From assembly GCA_918797485.1 (NCBI GenBank), contig CAKKNE010000002.1, positions 2,632,501-2,696,500 on the forward strand: DNA of 64,000 nt. The letters run 5' to 3'. Below the pieces are notes generated by a model. It was not told where the DNA came from and did not search any database. It saw only the letters and a program-made list of their open reading frames with translations. The stretch's first letter is position 1. The number at the start of each line of letters is the position of its first letter. The stretch comes from Pelagomonas calceolata (lineage: Eukaryota > Sar > Pelagophyceae > Pelagomonadales > Pelagomonadaceae). Positions 17,888 to 26,702 of this stretch are shown here, one piece after another. The translations under genes were made by a program, and so were the position numbers.

Positions 17888-18841
17888 TTAGGCAGCAGAC
17901 GAGTCGTTCAGCGCGCAGCACGTCACGGCGAGCGAGTGCCCCGAGTAGTAGCGGATCGCCGCGCCGGACGACAGGTCCCAGAGCCGCGCGCTGTGGTCCG
18001 ACGACGCCGTCACGAGGTACGCCGAGTCGGCGGAGAAGCAGGCGTCCCAGACCCAGCGCTGGTGCTGGGCGAGCGTCTTCTCGAGCGCGAAGCCCCGCCG
18101 CGCGTTCCAGATTTTTGCGGTTTTGTCGCTCGCCGTCGTGACCAATAACCGGGCGTCGGGCGAGGCCCGGCACGACAGGACGTAGGTCCGGTCGGACCCC
18201 GCGTCGTGCGCCGCCTCGATGATATGGTCTAAACCGTGCGCGTCGGAATCGTCGGGCCGCCAGACGTAGACGTCCGCGTCCCTTGTGGCTGCAGCTAAGA
18301 AAGAACCATCATTGGCACACGCGACGGCGCGCACGGGCACGTCGTCGGCCGGCCGCAGCGTCTCGCGGCATTTGTCCGCCACTACGTCCCAGACCCGCAC
18401 CCTGCCACTATCGTCTCCACTGACAATTTCGTCGCCGCCCCGCCGCAGACAGGCCGAGTGGCACGCGACGGCATCACCCTTCCCGTCCGTACAGGAGAAC
18501 GTGGTTTTGCACCGAGGCGGCGCCCGGAGGTCCCATATTTTAACCGTACCGTCCTCGCTCGACGAAAAGAGCCAGCTCCGATCTCTACAAAAGCCGCAGG
18601 CCGTCGCGTTGCCCGCGTGGCTAAACTCGGCGACGGGCGCTGATGTCTGCGTGTGGGCCACGTCGAACACGCGCACGTGGGGGTTTCCTCCCGCCGCCAG
18701 AAACAACTTGTCGTCCGAAATAGCTAAACAGTTCACCTGGCTGTCGGGATAGCGCACGGTCCGCGTGCATACTCTTGAACTAGCCTCCCAGAACCGTATT
18801 TTATGATCATAACCCGCGGTCGCGAGGACGACGGCGGTCAT
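17888..18841 (-). CDS. LST8: LST8, WD40 subunit of TOR complexes
   Basis: 317 aa, the normal length for this seven-bladed propeller, ATG at the complement of 18839-18841. The diagnostic opening VLATAGYDHKIRFWEA, followed by DSQVNCLAISDDK and LAAGGNPHVRVFDV, is characteristic of LST8/mLST8. It binds the kinase domain of TOR and supports TORC1 and TORC2 in nutrient signalling. Later blades show SSEDGTVKIWDLR and TASSDHSARLWDL. Divergent from the plastid KEA antiporter. Confidence 0.95.
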   Translation of the reverse strand: MTAVVLATAGYDHKIRFWEASSRVCTRTVRYPDSQVNCLAISDDKLFLAAGGNPHVRVFDVAHTQTSAPVAEFSHAGNATACGFCRDRSWLFSSSEDGTVKIWDLRAPPRCKTTFSCTDGKGDAVACHSACLRRGGDEIVSGDDSGRVRVWDVVADKCRETLRPADDVPVRAVACANDGSFLAAATRDADVYVWRPDDSDAHGLDHIIEAAHDAGSDRTYVLSCRASPDARLLVTTASDKTAKIWNARRGFALEKTLAQHQRWVWDACFSADSAYLVTASSDHSARLWDLSSGAAIRYYSGHSLAVTCCALNDSSAA

Positions 18842-19161
18842 CGCCTCCTCCCTTTACGAGTCGGTTCCGTCGCCCGGGCGCTCTAGTCCGCCGGCTGGCT
18901 GTTTTGCAAACAAGGGGGAACTTGTTTTGCGCGTGGTCAAGCTACGCAGTCCGCGCGACGCTCGACGTTGTCGATGCAGGCTTGCCTGCAGTTGGGCCTT
19001 GCGAAGCTGTGGCGTCTCTCGCGCGCAGAGAGGGCTCGCGCAGCGATCGATGCCAGCGGCGCCGACGTCTTGGCTCCACACCTAAGCACTACCACAAAAA
19101 CTTGCCCTCGTGCCTTGTTGCCGAGGATCCCTTGCTTGACAACTACAAAAACTTGCTTGCT

Positions 19162-19183
19162 GCTAGTGTCTTACGACGCTAGC
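19162..19183 (+). promoter_or_regulatory. Divergent-promoter palindrome, copy 5 (22 nt)
   Basis: GCTAGTGTCTTAC, then GAC, then GCTAGC. It is in the 527 bp gap between LST8 (321 bp to its ATG) and KEA (186 bp). The flanking sequence also repeats ACAAAAACTTGC twice (about 19093 and 19145) upstream of it. No other gene is seen in the gap. Confidence 0.75.
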
Positions 19184-19368
19184 TTCATAAAAGCTTCACC
19201 TGAGCCAAAACCCACCGTCACGTTCACATTTTACCCACAGTGCACCTCCTCTTGCAGCCCTGAGGGCGGCTGGCTCAAAACTGCTGCAAGCCGGTAGCTA
19301 GACTAGCAAAACACAGCACTGCTACAGCGACTGCTACCGGGCTTGCGCCGCGGTAGCGACAAGACAAG

Positions 19369-21558
19369 ATGCGACGACCACTCGTGCTGCTCACAGCAAC
19401 CACCGCCCTCGCCTGGGCGCCGCCGCCGACGCAATTTGCCGCGGCGCGACGGGGCGCCGCGGCGGCGCTCCCGCAGCTCCGCCCCACCACAACACATAGA
19501 GCCGCACCGGCTGCCGACGCGCCCCTGCCGCCGCCGACGTTGACAACAAAACTCGTGTCGAAGGTAAGGAGAGCGGTCGCACGACCAAAATGGAGGGGCG
19601 CGGCCGCCGTGTCCGCCGGCGCGGTCGCCGCCGCATGGGGTCTGCGCGCGCCCCTCGCCGCGGTCCTGGAGAAGAGTTTTCTCGGAGACGCGTTTGCGAC
19701 GTTATTGAGGGCCGGCGCGCGACGGGACGCTTTAGCTGTATTACTGGCGTTCGCGGTGGCGGTCCCGGGATTCAAGGGCTTCGGAGCATCGCCGGTTTTG
19801 GCCTTCCTCGCTTCTGGTGCTCTACTAGGCCCGCACGGCCTGGCGGTCATCTCTGATGTGGGCCTCACGCAACGCCTGGCGGACCTGGGCGTGTGTTTCT
19901 TTTTGTTCGAGATGGGTCTCGAGCTAAGTCTCGGCCGCCTTAAGGCGCTGCGGCGGGAGCTGGGCCTGGGCGCGGCGCAGGTCGCGGCGACCTCAATCAT
20001 ATTGGCCAAATTGGCGACGCCGGCGCTGCGGCTCACGACTACTTCCCAAGCAGCGGTCGTGGGATCTGCCCTTGCTTTATCGTCCTCGGCCTTTGCGCTG
20101 CGATTGCTGCGAGATAGAGATGATTTAGCGACAGCTCATGGAAGGGCTGCGCTAGGTGTGTTGCTCGCGCAGAATTTGGCGGTCGTACCTTTGCTAGCGG
20201 CGATCCCCGGCCTGGCGGGTCGAAGCGCGGTTGAGGGAACGGTGGGCAAAGCAGTCGCGGCGGCGGCCGCCAAGGGCTTAATTGCCTTGGCGACCGTGGA
20301 GCTCGTGGGAAAACACGTCATGAATTCTTTGTTCTTCATGAGCGCTCAAACCAAGTCGCAGGAAGCGTTTCTCGCAGTTGTCCTACTGAACGTCCTGGGT
20401 ATCGCGTCGGTCACGGAGGCGGCGGGCTTACCTGCCGCTCTAGGTGCTCTATTGGCGGGAGCGTCTCTCTCTCAAACGAGATACCGCTACCAGGTCGAGG
20501 CCGACGTGGCCCCGTTCCGAGGTGTATTGCTAGGGCTGTTTTTTGCCACGGTCGGTTTTTCGGTCGACTTCGGGGTCGTCGCGGCGAGGCCGAGAGCTGC
20601 TCTGGCGGCGACGCTGGGTCTCGTGGCGGCAAAAGCTGCGGCTCTGGTCCCGCTCGGGCTCTTCTTCCGGCTGCCGGCAGCGGCGGCGGCGCGCACTGGG
20701 CTACTATTGGCGCCGGCGGGGGAATTTGGTTTTGTCGCGGTGGGGCTCGCCAAGGCTTTCAAGGTGCTAGATGCCTCGACGGCACGACTATTGACGACGG
20801 CCGCCGCGCTCAGTATGTGCCTCACGCCAGGCTTAGCAGCTCTTGGTGATCGCTTGGCCGAGCCGTTGGACCGGCTGGAGGCCGCGTGGCTGAGACGGTC
20901 TCGAAGAGCGAGAGACGACGCCGCGGTTGGGAGAGCCGTAAAGAACGCCCAGGGCGAGTTGGTGGTGGTGGTAGGATATGGACGCGTGGGACGTGTCGTG
21001 TGCGAGTTACTGGACGCCAAGCTCCAGAGATACGTGGTCTTCGATTTAGATCCCCATAAAGCCACCGACGCGCGGCAGCGGGGCAAGCCCGTGTTCTTTG
21101 GCGATCTGGGGAGACCGGAGGTCCTGGAGTACTTTGGGGTTGGAGCTGCTAGGTTGGTTGTCGTGGCGGTCGCCGACAAACGAGCGACGAATCGCGTGGT
21201 CGTCGCATTGAGGAGGCTATACCCAGACCTCGAGATCATTGCGCGAGCGAGAGACAGCGAACACCAGCGACGGCTGAACAAGATGCTCGGCGTCGTGGCG
21301 ATGGTGCCGACGCTGCCCGAGGACTCGCGGCTGTTGTCGTTGCCGTTCGGCGGCGCCGTGCTCCGCGCTTTGAATTACAAGAAGGAGGACGTCGACGGAT
21401 TGATAGAGGAATCGAGGAGATCCGCTCTGGGCCTGTTCGACGGCGTCTCCGAAACTCTGGTCGCGGAGGAGCAGGCTACATTACTCGAACAGCTCGGCGT
21501 GCCTCAAGATTCAGAGAACTCCGAGGAGCCGGCCGAGGAGGAGGCCGTCACCGTCTAG
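19369..21558 (+). CDS. Plastid K+/H+ antiporter, KEA family (CPA2 with RCK domain)
   Basis: 729 aa, ATG at 19369. The N-terminus is a hydrophobic signal segment ending TTALA before WAPPP, followed by an Ala/Arg-rich transit-like stretch. This is a bipartite secondary-plastid leader with Trp in place of the usual Phe at the cleavage site. Residues ~115-500 hold about 12 membrane segments of the CPA2 exchanger (FKGFGASPVLAFLASGALLGPHG, in part; FFLFEMGLELS; LAPAGEFGFVAVGLAKAF). From ~529 a Rossmann RCK/TrkA-N domain begins (VVVGYGRVGRVV). The family exchanges K+ for H+ across envelope or thylakoid membranes and tunes the proton motive force. Tail-to-tail with aspartyl aminopeptidase. Confidence 0.92.
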   Translation: MRRPLVLLTATTALAWAPPPTQFAAARRGAAAALPQLRPTTTHRAAPAADAPLPPPTLTTKLVSKVRRAVARPKWRGAAAVSAGAVAAAWGLRAPLAAVLEKSFLGDAFATLLRAGARRDALAVLLAFAVAVPGFKGFGASPVLAFLASGALLGPHGLAVISDVGLTQRLADLGVCFFLFEMGLELSLGRLKALRRELGLGAAQVAATSIILAKLATPALRLTTTSQAAVVGSALALSSSAFALRLLRDRDDLATAHGRAALGVLLAQNLAVVPLLAAIPGLAGRSAVEGTVGKAVAAAAAKGLIALATVELVGKHVMNSLFFMSAQTKSQEAFLAVVLLNVLGIASVTEAAGLPAALGALLAGASLSQTRYRYQVEADVAPFRGVLLGLFFATVGFSVDFGVVAARPRAALAATLGLVAAKAAALVPLGLFFRLPAAAAARTGLLLAPAGEFGFVAVGLAKAFKVLDASTARLLTTAAALSMCLTPGLAALGDRLAEPLDRLEAAWLRRSRRARDDAAVGRAVKNAQGELVVVVGYGRVGRVVCELLDAKLQRYVVFDLDPHKATDARQRGKPVFFGDLGRPEVLEYFGVGAARLVVVAVADKRATNRVVVALRRLYPDLEIIARARDSEHQRRLNKMLGVVAMVPTLPEDSRLLSLPFGGAVLRALNYKKEDVDGLIEESRRSALGLFDGVSETLVAEEQATLLEQLGVPQDSENSEEPAEEEAVTV

Positions 21559-21609
21559 CTTTGTCTGCTACCCCTGAACACACCTAACTTATATGTCAGT
21601 TTATCACTA

Positions 21610-21769
21610 GGCTGGTCAGCAACTGGTTAGTCATAGGGTAAGGACTGGTAAGGTAAGGTATGTAAAACGGGGCACGGGATCAGACCTGCGACTACAGCGA
21701 CGGGGGGTATTCCACCGGACATAGGAACCGTTATTACATTTATGATCGACCGACTTGACCATGCTCCAG
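21610..21769 (+). repeat. Unclassified dispersed repeat, copy A (~160 bp)
   Basis: Three co-linear blocks match the reverse complement of 50496-50633. Block 1 is ACTGGTTAGTCATAGGG at 21622 (16 of 17 identical). Block 2 is CTGCGACTA-CAGCGACG at 21686. Block 3 is a 23-nt perfect match at 21747-21769 beginning CGACCGACTTG and ending CATGCTCCAG, preceded by TATTACATT. It fills most of the 275 bp gap between two converging 3' ends. It could be a MITE-like or SINE-like element or a structured non-coding RNA. No ORF and no clear terminal repeats are seen. Confidence 0.6.
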
Positions 21770-21833
21770 TCTGAGAACGGCGGCTCGGGCGGACGACGGA
21801 AATTCCAAGAGGTACGATACTAGTAGTGATAGT

Positions 21834-23303
21834 TTAACACGCCGATACGGCGACGCCCCACCCTTTGCCAGGATCAGCCCAGAACGGATCCACGCCGTCG
21901 ACGTCCACCGCCTTCGCTACGTCAGAGTACGTCTCGAAGGCGGCGCGGAACGTCTTCACCGCGTAGTACACGTCGTCGGCGCCCATGATCTCTCGACAGG
22001 AATGCATCGAGAGCTGCGGCGGGCCGACGTCGACCGTTTTCAAACCTAAACCGGCCGCCGTGATGGGCCCGATCGTCGTGCCGCAGCCGCTGTCGGCCTT
22101 GACGGCGAAGTCTTGCAGCGGGCAGGCCGCCTTCTGCGCGAAGCGACGGATGAGCGCGCACCCCACGGCGTCCGTCGCGTAGCGCTGGTTCGCGTTGTGC
22201 TTGATGACCAGGCCGCCTTGCAACTTCACGGCGTGCTTCGGGTCGTGCCGGTCCGCGTAGTTCGGGTGGAGCCCGTGGGCCATGTCGCTGGAAATCTGAA
22301 AGCTCCTGGCGACGAAGGCGTCGAAGTCAGCACCTCGCAAGCCCTTGTAGGCCCTACGCAGGACGTCTCCAAGAAACGGCGACTGCGCGCCCTGTTGTGA
22401 TAGACTTCCGACCTCCTCGTGGTCGAACATGGCCAAGACCCTCAAAGACGCGTCGCCCTGTAGCGTTTCCAAGGATTCGATCAACGCCGTAGTGCCGCAG
22501 TAGCACGAGCCCTGGTTGTCGAGGCGGCCGCTGCTGACGAATTCGGACCGCGCCCCAATCAGCGCCGCGGGCTGGAAGTCGGCCAGCTGCAGCTCGAGCT
22601 CCAGGATCTCGTCTTCGCCGCATGTCAACGCCTCGGCGGCGAGCTTGACCACGACGTCGTCGTGGCGCTTCGCGACGTCTGATGCAAGAGCGTCCTGGAT
22701 GCCCGTCGCGAGGAGGGGCGGCAGGTGCTGCTGGAGGTTCGGCTTGAAGCTGGACCGCTCGTCGCCCGAAGTTAGATGAATCGCAAGCGTCGGGATGCGG
22801 CAGACGGCCCGATTCAACCGTACCAGCTCCTGCGACACGCGGCCCTTTCGCCTTACTAATGCTCTTCCGACAAGTGTAAGGTCGCGGTCGAACCACGTGT
22901 GCCAGAGGCCGCCGCCGTAGCCTACCACCCCTAACATCGTGTTGCCGCTCTTCTCCAGGCGCGACACGGGCTTGAGCTTGGGGCAGGGCGAGTCCGTGTG
23001 GGCGCCCACACAAATGGCTCCTGATGTTTCGTTGTTGAATTTGCCGCCGACCGCGAAAGCACAAAGGGAGCTGCCGTTCCTTGTCACGATATACTTGCCG
23101 TTCGGTTGCACGGTCCACGCCTTGCGCTCGTCGAGGACCTCGAAGCCGGCTTTGGTTAACCGTGCCGTGACCTCGGCGACACAGTGGAAGGCGCTCTGCG
23201 CGGCGTTCAGGTAGTCGACGACGTCGGCGTCGTATGCGCGCAGCTCTTTGCGCGGCGCGCACTCTTTGCAGGTCTCCGGCGTCGCGGTGCCAGAGGTCGT
23301 CAT
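21834..23303 (-). CDS. Aspartyl aminopeptidase (M18 family)
   Basis: 489 aa with an ATG start, a typical M18 length. It removes N-terminal Asp/Glu from peptides in the cytosol or vacuole and forms dodecamers with two metal ions per active site. The family signatures are present: AHTDSPCPKLKP with metal-ligand His near 102, then LDNQGSCYCG (bridging Asp), FDHEEVGS (ligand Glu and catalytic Glu), and the C-terminal SMHSCREIMGADD with the last ligand His. The N-terminal extension with three Cys (TCKEC) is short. Divergent from the oxygenase/dehydrogenase fusion gene. Confidence 0.96.
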   Translation of the reverse strand: MTTSGTATPETCKECAPRKELRAYDADVVDYLNAAQSAFHCVAEVTARLTKAGFEVLDERKAWTVQPNGKYIVTRNGSSLCAFAVGGKFNNETSGAICVGAHTDSPCPKLKPVSRLEKSGNTMLGVVGYGGGLWHTWFDRDLTLVGRALVRRKGRVSQELVRLNRAVCRIPTLAIHLTSGDERSSFKPNLQQHLPPLLATGIQDALASDVAKRHDDVVVKLAAEALTCGEDEILELELQLADFQPAALIGARSEFVSSGRLDNQGSCYCGTTALIESLETLQGDASLRVLAMFDHEEVGSLSQQGAQSPFLGDVLRRAYKGLRGADFDAFVARSFQISSDMAHGLHPNYADRHDPKHAVKLQGGLVIKHNANQRYATDAVGCALIRRFAQKAACPLQDFAVKADSGCGTTIGPITAAGLGLKTVDVGPPQLSMHSCREIMGADDVYYAVKTFRAAFETYSDVAKAVDVDGVDPFWADPGKGWGVAVSAC

Positions 23304-23436
23304 TTTGCTCGCTGGGAGTGGTTGCTTTTAAAAACTTGGAGTCGACTGCGACGTCGTGAGCTTTTTGTGTACTGTCTCGCGTCAGTGGTCTATTTAGCGC
23401 CCTGGCGGTCTGCTGTGCCCGGATGGCCTTGCAAAT

Positions 23437-23458
23437 CTAGCGTGTCTAAGACGCTAGC
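23437..23458 (+). promoter_or_regulatory. Divergent-promoter palindrome, copy 6 (variant, 22 nt)
   Basis: CTAGCGTGTCTAAG, then ACGCTAGC. Relative to the consensus the left arm has an extra CG and the spacer is shortened, making the site nearly fully self-complementary. It lies in a 267 bp head-to-head gap, 134 bp from aspartyl aminopeptidase and 113 bp from the fusion gene. Confidence 0.7.
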
Positions 23459-23570
23459 AGGAGCTCAAAAAAACGTAAGCTCTCAGTCACGCGTTCAAGC
23501 CATCACGCGTGCAACTCTCTCGATGTGCACACGCTGCCGCTGCCAGTAACCAGTGCAGATGTGAAGCATC

Positions 23571-25127
23571 ATGAGACGCATCGCACTCTCTGCACTCATA
23601 AGCCTGCGCCAGGCACGCAGCCTCTCGATCCTGCAGCGCGGTGCGCACCATGCAGTGGTGCGAGGTGTCCTGGACCGCAGCGACGTCGACGCGATACGAC
23701 GGCAGGCGGGACAGGCCGTCGCCGTGAGCACGGACGGCCGCGCGTCACACGTCAATTGCTTCGACCTTCACGAATTGCCGGACGTTTTGAAACGGCTTCA
23801 GGAAGCGATCGGTGTCGTCACGGAGGACCGCTCGTGGCCACCGCTCGCCGAGGACTTCCAGATGTGCGACGCGCAGCATTGTGTTTATAGCACTGGCGGA
23901 CATTTCGACTGGCACCTCGACGACGAGTCGGACGGGGCGCAAGGCTTTCGTCGGCTGTCGGCAGTGGTGCTCATGTCCGACAGTGGTGAATTTGAAGGCG
24001 GCGCGTTCTGCGTGGATCGCTCGGAAGCGTCGGCGTTGCCCCTCGCGAACTGTGGAGACGCGGTAATTTTCCAGGGCGAGCACCTCTGGCACCGCGTCGG
24101 CGCCGTCACGGCGGGCCGCCGCGAGACGCTCGTGCTTGGCACGTTTGATCGAGCGAAACGGACTGTCCGGTTCGCCACGACTGGGTCGGCGGAGGAGACA
24201 ATTCGCGTGCCTGTCGTCTCGAAGATCCGAGGACTTCTGCCGGCCGTCGAGCGCGAGCTAGACGCGTACGCGCTGCCGCCAGTAGACCTGGTGGAGTCCT
24301 CTGGCGACGACGCCGCGTGGCGAGATGCGCACGTCGCGTTGGCGGATCCAGGGGTCATCGCCGGAAAGCTGGATGGCGCCGAGAACCTGGAGTGGCTCCA
24401 GTCGACGTGGGCGGGGACAAACGCGTTGATGGAAGGCCGTAGAGACTTTCGCTGCACGAAACTCTCGGGCTGCTTTGGACCTTTGATTAGCGAGTACGTT
24501 TTTGCCCATCTTTTGGGCAACAGTGCGGGGTCGCGACTCCTGCGGTCGGCACGAGGGTGGGCCCAGAAGGAATTCATAGAGGTGGCACGGCCGCTCAAGC
24601 GCCAGACTCTTGGCGTCCTTGGGACGGGTGACATTGGGACACATGTGGCCGGCGTGGCGAAGGCGTTCGGAATGGAGACGCTTGGCCTCGCGCGAGACGA
24701 AGCTCCAAGGACCAACTTCGACGACACAACCCGAGACGTCGACGAGGTCCTGCGCCAGAGCGACGTGGTTCTCTCCGCGCTGCCCTCGACGCCGGCGACG
24801 CGCGGGCTGCTCGACGGCAGCAGATTACGTGCGTGTACGAAGCGGCCGGTGCTCATCAACGTGGGCCGCGGCGACCTCGTAAGTGCGGCGAGCGTCGTCG
24901 AGGCGCTGGACAATGGCTGGATAGGTGAGGCCGCCTTGGACGTTTTCGAGGTCGAGCCCCTCCCGGCTGATTCACCGCTCTGGGCACGCGACGATTGCTA
25001 CGTGACGCCCCACGTGGCGGCGCTGAGCCGCCCGGAGGACGTTGCGACGGTGTTTGTCGCGAATTTGGACCGGTATTTTCGCGGCGAGCCGCTGCTGTAC
25101 GAGGTGGACTGGGGGAAGGGGTATTAA
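23571..25127 (+). CDS. Fusion: PKHD-type 2OG-Fe(II) oxygenase plus D-2-hydroxyacid dehydrogenase
   Basis: 518 aa, ATG at 23571; the basic N-terminus (MRRIALSALISLRQARS) may target mitochondria or plastid. Residues ~25-205 are a prolyl/PKHD-type hydroxylase: GGHFDWHLDDE supplies iron ligands His115 and Asp117, FEGGAF follows, and LWHRVGAVTAGRRETL supplies distal His174 and the 2-oxoglutarate Arg. Residues ~220-510 are a GhrA-like 2-hydroxyacid dehydrogenase: NAD motif GTGDIG (351-356), INVGRGDLV with catalytic Arg433, DVFEVEPLP with Glu462, and TPHVAALSRPED with His481. Both catalytic sets look complete. I do not know this domain pairing from elsewhere. The one continuous frame argues for a real fusion. 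The next gene is on the same strand, the only tandem pair here. Confidence 0.85.
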   Translation: MRRIALSALISLRQARSLSILQRGAHHAVVRGVLDRSDVDAIRRQAGQAVAVSTDGRASHVNCFDLHELPDVLKRLQEAIGVVTEDRSWPPLAEDFQMCDAQHCVYSTGGHFDWHLDDESDGAQGFRRLSAVVLMSDSGEFEGGAFCVDRSEASALPLANCGDAVIFQGEHLWHRVGAVTAGRRETLVLGTFDRAKRTVRFATTGSAEETIRVPVVSKIRGLLPAVERELDAYALPPVDLVESSGDDAAWRDAHVALADPGVIAGKLDGAENLEWLQSTWAGTNALMEGRRDFRCTKLSGCFGPLISEYVFAHLLGNSAGSRLLRSARGWAQKEFIEVARPLKRQTLGVLGTGDIGTHVAGVAKAFGMETLGLARDEAPRTNFDDTTRDVDEVLRQSDVVLSALPSTPATRGLLDGSRLRACTKRPVLINVGRGDLVSAASVVEALDNGWIGEAALDVFEVEPLPADSPLWARDDCYVTPHVAALSRPEDVATVFVANLDRYFRGEPLLYEVDWGKGY

Positions 25128-25474
25128 TTTGTGGTTTGTGTGATGCCGTCGGCGGGACTGCGTCTGCTCGATGGCGTGGGCGCTGACCGGAGGCCTAATC
25201 ACGCAAAAAAGAGAGATTGCCTAATCACGCAAAAAAGATGCGAGAAAAACCCGTTTTTTTGTGGCGCGGCGCGTGACTTTTTTGGCGGCTAGTTTAAATT
25301 GTGCACCACAGCCCGGCCACACGGCTTCAAAAATAAACAGCAGTAGCCTCACTGAGCAGCGCTGTGCAGTTTCGCTCAACGAGAACGACTCTGCACACAG
25401 GGGTAACCCCCAGCTTACCAGCAGCCTCCCGCGCCAGCAGCCGTACGCAAGAGCCGCAGCGGTACGCAGACACG
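25128..25474. other. Intergenic gap between the only tandem gene pair
   Basis: 347 bp. It holds a 19 bp direct repeat (next entry), A/T-rich tracts rare elsewhere in this genome (AAAAAAG, GAGAAAAACCCGTTTTTTT) and no ORF, tRNA or divergent-promoter palindrome that I can see. Confidence 0.5.
25194..25238 (+). repeat. Two tandem copies of a 19-bp A-rich unit, 26 bp apart
   Basis: CCTAATCACGCAAAAAAGA occurs at 25194-25212 and again, identical, at 25220-25238. It lies 67 bp after the stop codon of the fusion gene and may be a 3'-end or promoter element for the acidic protein gene. Confidence 0.7.
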
Positions 25475-25867
25475 ATGGCCGAGATAATCAAGAAGAAGAA
25501 GAAGCAAACGAAACTCAAGGACGACAGCGAGAGCGAGGAGGAGGATTTGGACTTCGTTGTCGCCGACTCCGACGACGGCTCGAGGGACGGCGACGACGAC
25601 CTGGACCGCGCCGAGGGCAAGCGCAAGCGCGACTCGTCGAGCGACGAGGACTCGAGCGACAGCGATAGTGACAGCGACGACGACGACGACATCGACCACG
25701 TCATGTCGAAGGACGAGGTCGCGGCGCTCAAGAAGGACCAGGGCAACGTCATCCCGCGCGCGAAGCGGCGCGCGGCGCTCGCGTCGGGGATTGGCGACGC
25801 GTCCGCGCTCGAGGCCATCCAGCAGGCGAAGCCGGATTCCGACGAGGAGGCGGAGTTCGAGTTCTAG
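25475..25867 (+). CDS. Small acidic, serine/aspartate-rich nuclear protein
   Basis: 130 aa from the ATG at 25475 (MAEIIKKKKKQTK); the open frame upstream has no earlier credible start. A basic N-terminus is followed by a long Asp/Glu/Ser run (residues ~15-75), a hydrophobic patch (DIDHVMSKDEVAALKKDQGN), a basic motif NVIPRAKRRAA, and an acidic end DEEAEFEF. The combination of acidic tracts, a short 'N-I-P-RR' motif and an aromatic-acidic terminus is reminiscent of small histone chaperones, but I cannot assign a family. Low-complexity composition limits confidence. Its 3' end is only 13 bp from that of the F-box/FIST gene. Confidence 0.6.
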   Translation: MAEIIKKKKKQTKLKDDSESEEEDLDFVVADSDDGSRDGDDDLDRAEGKRKRDSSSDEDSSDSDSDSDDDDDIDHVMSKDEVAALKKDQGNVIPRAKRRAALASGIGDASALEAIQQAKPDSDEEAEFEF

Positions 25868-25880
25868 AGTAGATAAAACT

Positions 25881-26702
25881 TTAGCATATCGCGTTGACCC
25901 CGTCGTCGCCCCCCTCGGCCGACCCGCCGGCGCGGAGCCAGCGCATCAGCCCGGAGAACGCGCCCTCGCTCCGCGGTTTCGCGCCGACGACGCCGAAACC
26001 GTCGACGAGCGCGACGAGGTCGAGCGCGTCGGGCGACGGCCCCGCGCCTCTCACCAGATACTGCTCCGTCCTTCGTAGTACGGCAGCGACGGCGACTCTT
26101 CCCGGGTCCGCGCACGGCCGCGGGAGCCTCAGCGCCAGCAATGCGACGCCGTGGCCGATGATGCCATCGACGCGGAGCGCGCCCGCGATGGTACATAAAG
26201 CGCAGCACGTCGGCGGCAGCCTTCTCCTTACCGCCGCCCGTAATTCGGGCAGTTGCAGGCGCCAGGGCCGCGCGGCCAGCACCACCACGACGTCCGGTGG
26301 CCCGGCGAGCGACGCCACCGCCCGGCGCGCCAATTCCGCCCCCACGGACTCGGCCGGGTCGCCCGAGCGGTAGTCCTCGGCCTCGTGTTCGGTACAATTC
26401 TTTGAACAGTAGGCAAAGCCCTCGTGGCGCGCGGCGTCGACGGCCGCGACGTTCGCCGCGAGCGCCCGTAAGCTGCGCACCGTCGTCGACAAAGCTAGTG
26501 TAGACCGCAGGTCGCAGAATTCGAGCACCGCCGCCCAGACGCCGTTCAGGGGCTCGGGCGGCGTCTCGGCCGCCTTCGTGTCGACCGTCAGAGCGTAGGT
26601 CGGCGACCGCCACAAGCGAGCGCGGTCGTCGGCGGCGCCCCACGTTAAAGACGGGTCGTCCGGAACGTAGTGCCACTTTCTGGGGTTGTAGTGGAGGCGC
26701 AT
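25881..26702 (-). CDS. F-box plus FIST-domain protein (FBXO22-like)
   Basis: 273 aa, ATG at the complement of 26700-26702. Residues ~48-80 (PLNGVWAAVLEFCDLRS followed by LSTTVRSLRALA) fit an F-box that would bind SKP1 in an SCF ubiquitin ligase. From ~95 to ~205 the sequence follows the FIST N-domain pattern: a beta strand with VVVVLAARP, helical LPELRAAVRRRLPP, then CCALCTIAGALRVDGIIG and VALLALRLP. The pairing occurs in FBXO22. The usual FIST C-domain seems short or missing. The assignment is from pattern recognition only. It reads tail-to-tail with the acidic protein gene. Confidence 0.5.
   Translation of the reverse strand: MRLHYNPRKWHYVPDDPSLTWGAADDRARLWRSPTYALTVDTKAAETPPEPLNGVWAAVLEFCDLRSTLALSTTVRSLRALAANVAAVDAARHEGFAYCSKNCTEHEAEDYRSGDPAESVGAELARRAVASLAGPPDVVVVLAARPWRLQLPELRAAVRRRLPPTCCALCTIAGALRVDGIIGHGVALLALRLPRPCADPGRVAVAAVLRRTEQYLVRGAGPSPDALDLVALVDGFGVVGAKPRSEGAFSGLMRWLRAGGSAEGGDDGVNAIC

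Noticed and set aside
23571-25127. Oxygenase and dehydrogenase as two genes with a missed stop
   Set aside because: The frame is continuous through the linker (~residues 205-230), with no stop, no new ATG in a good context and no promoter-like sequence between the domains.
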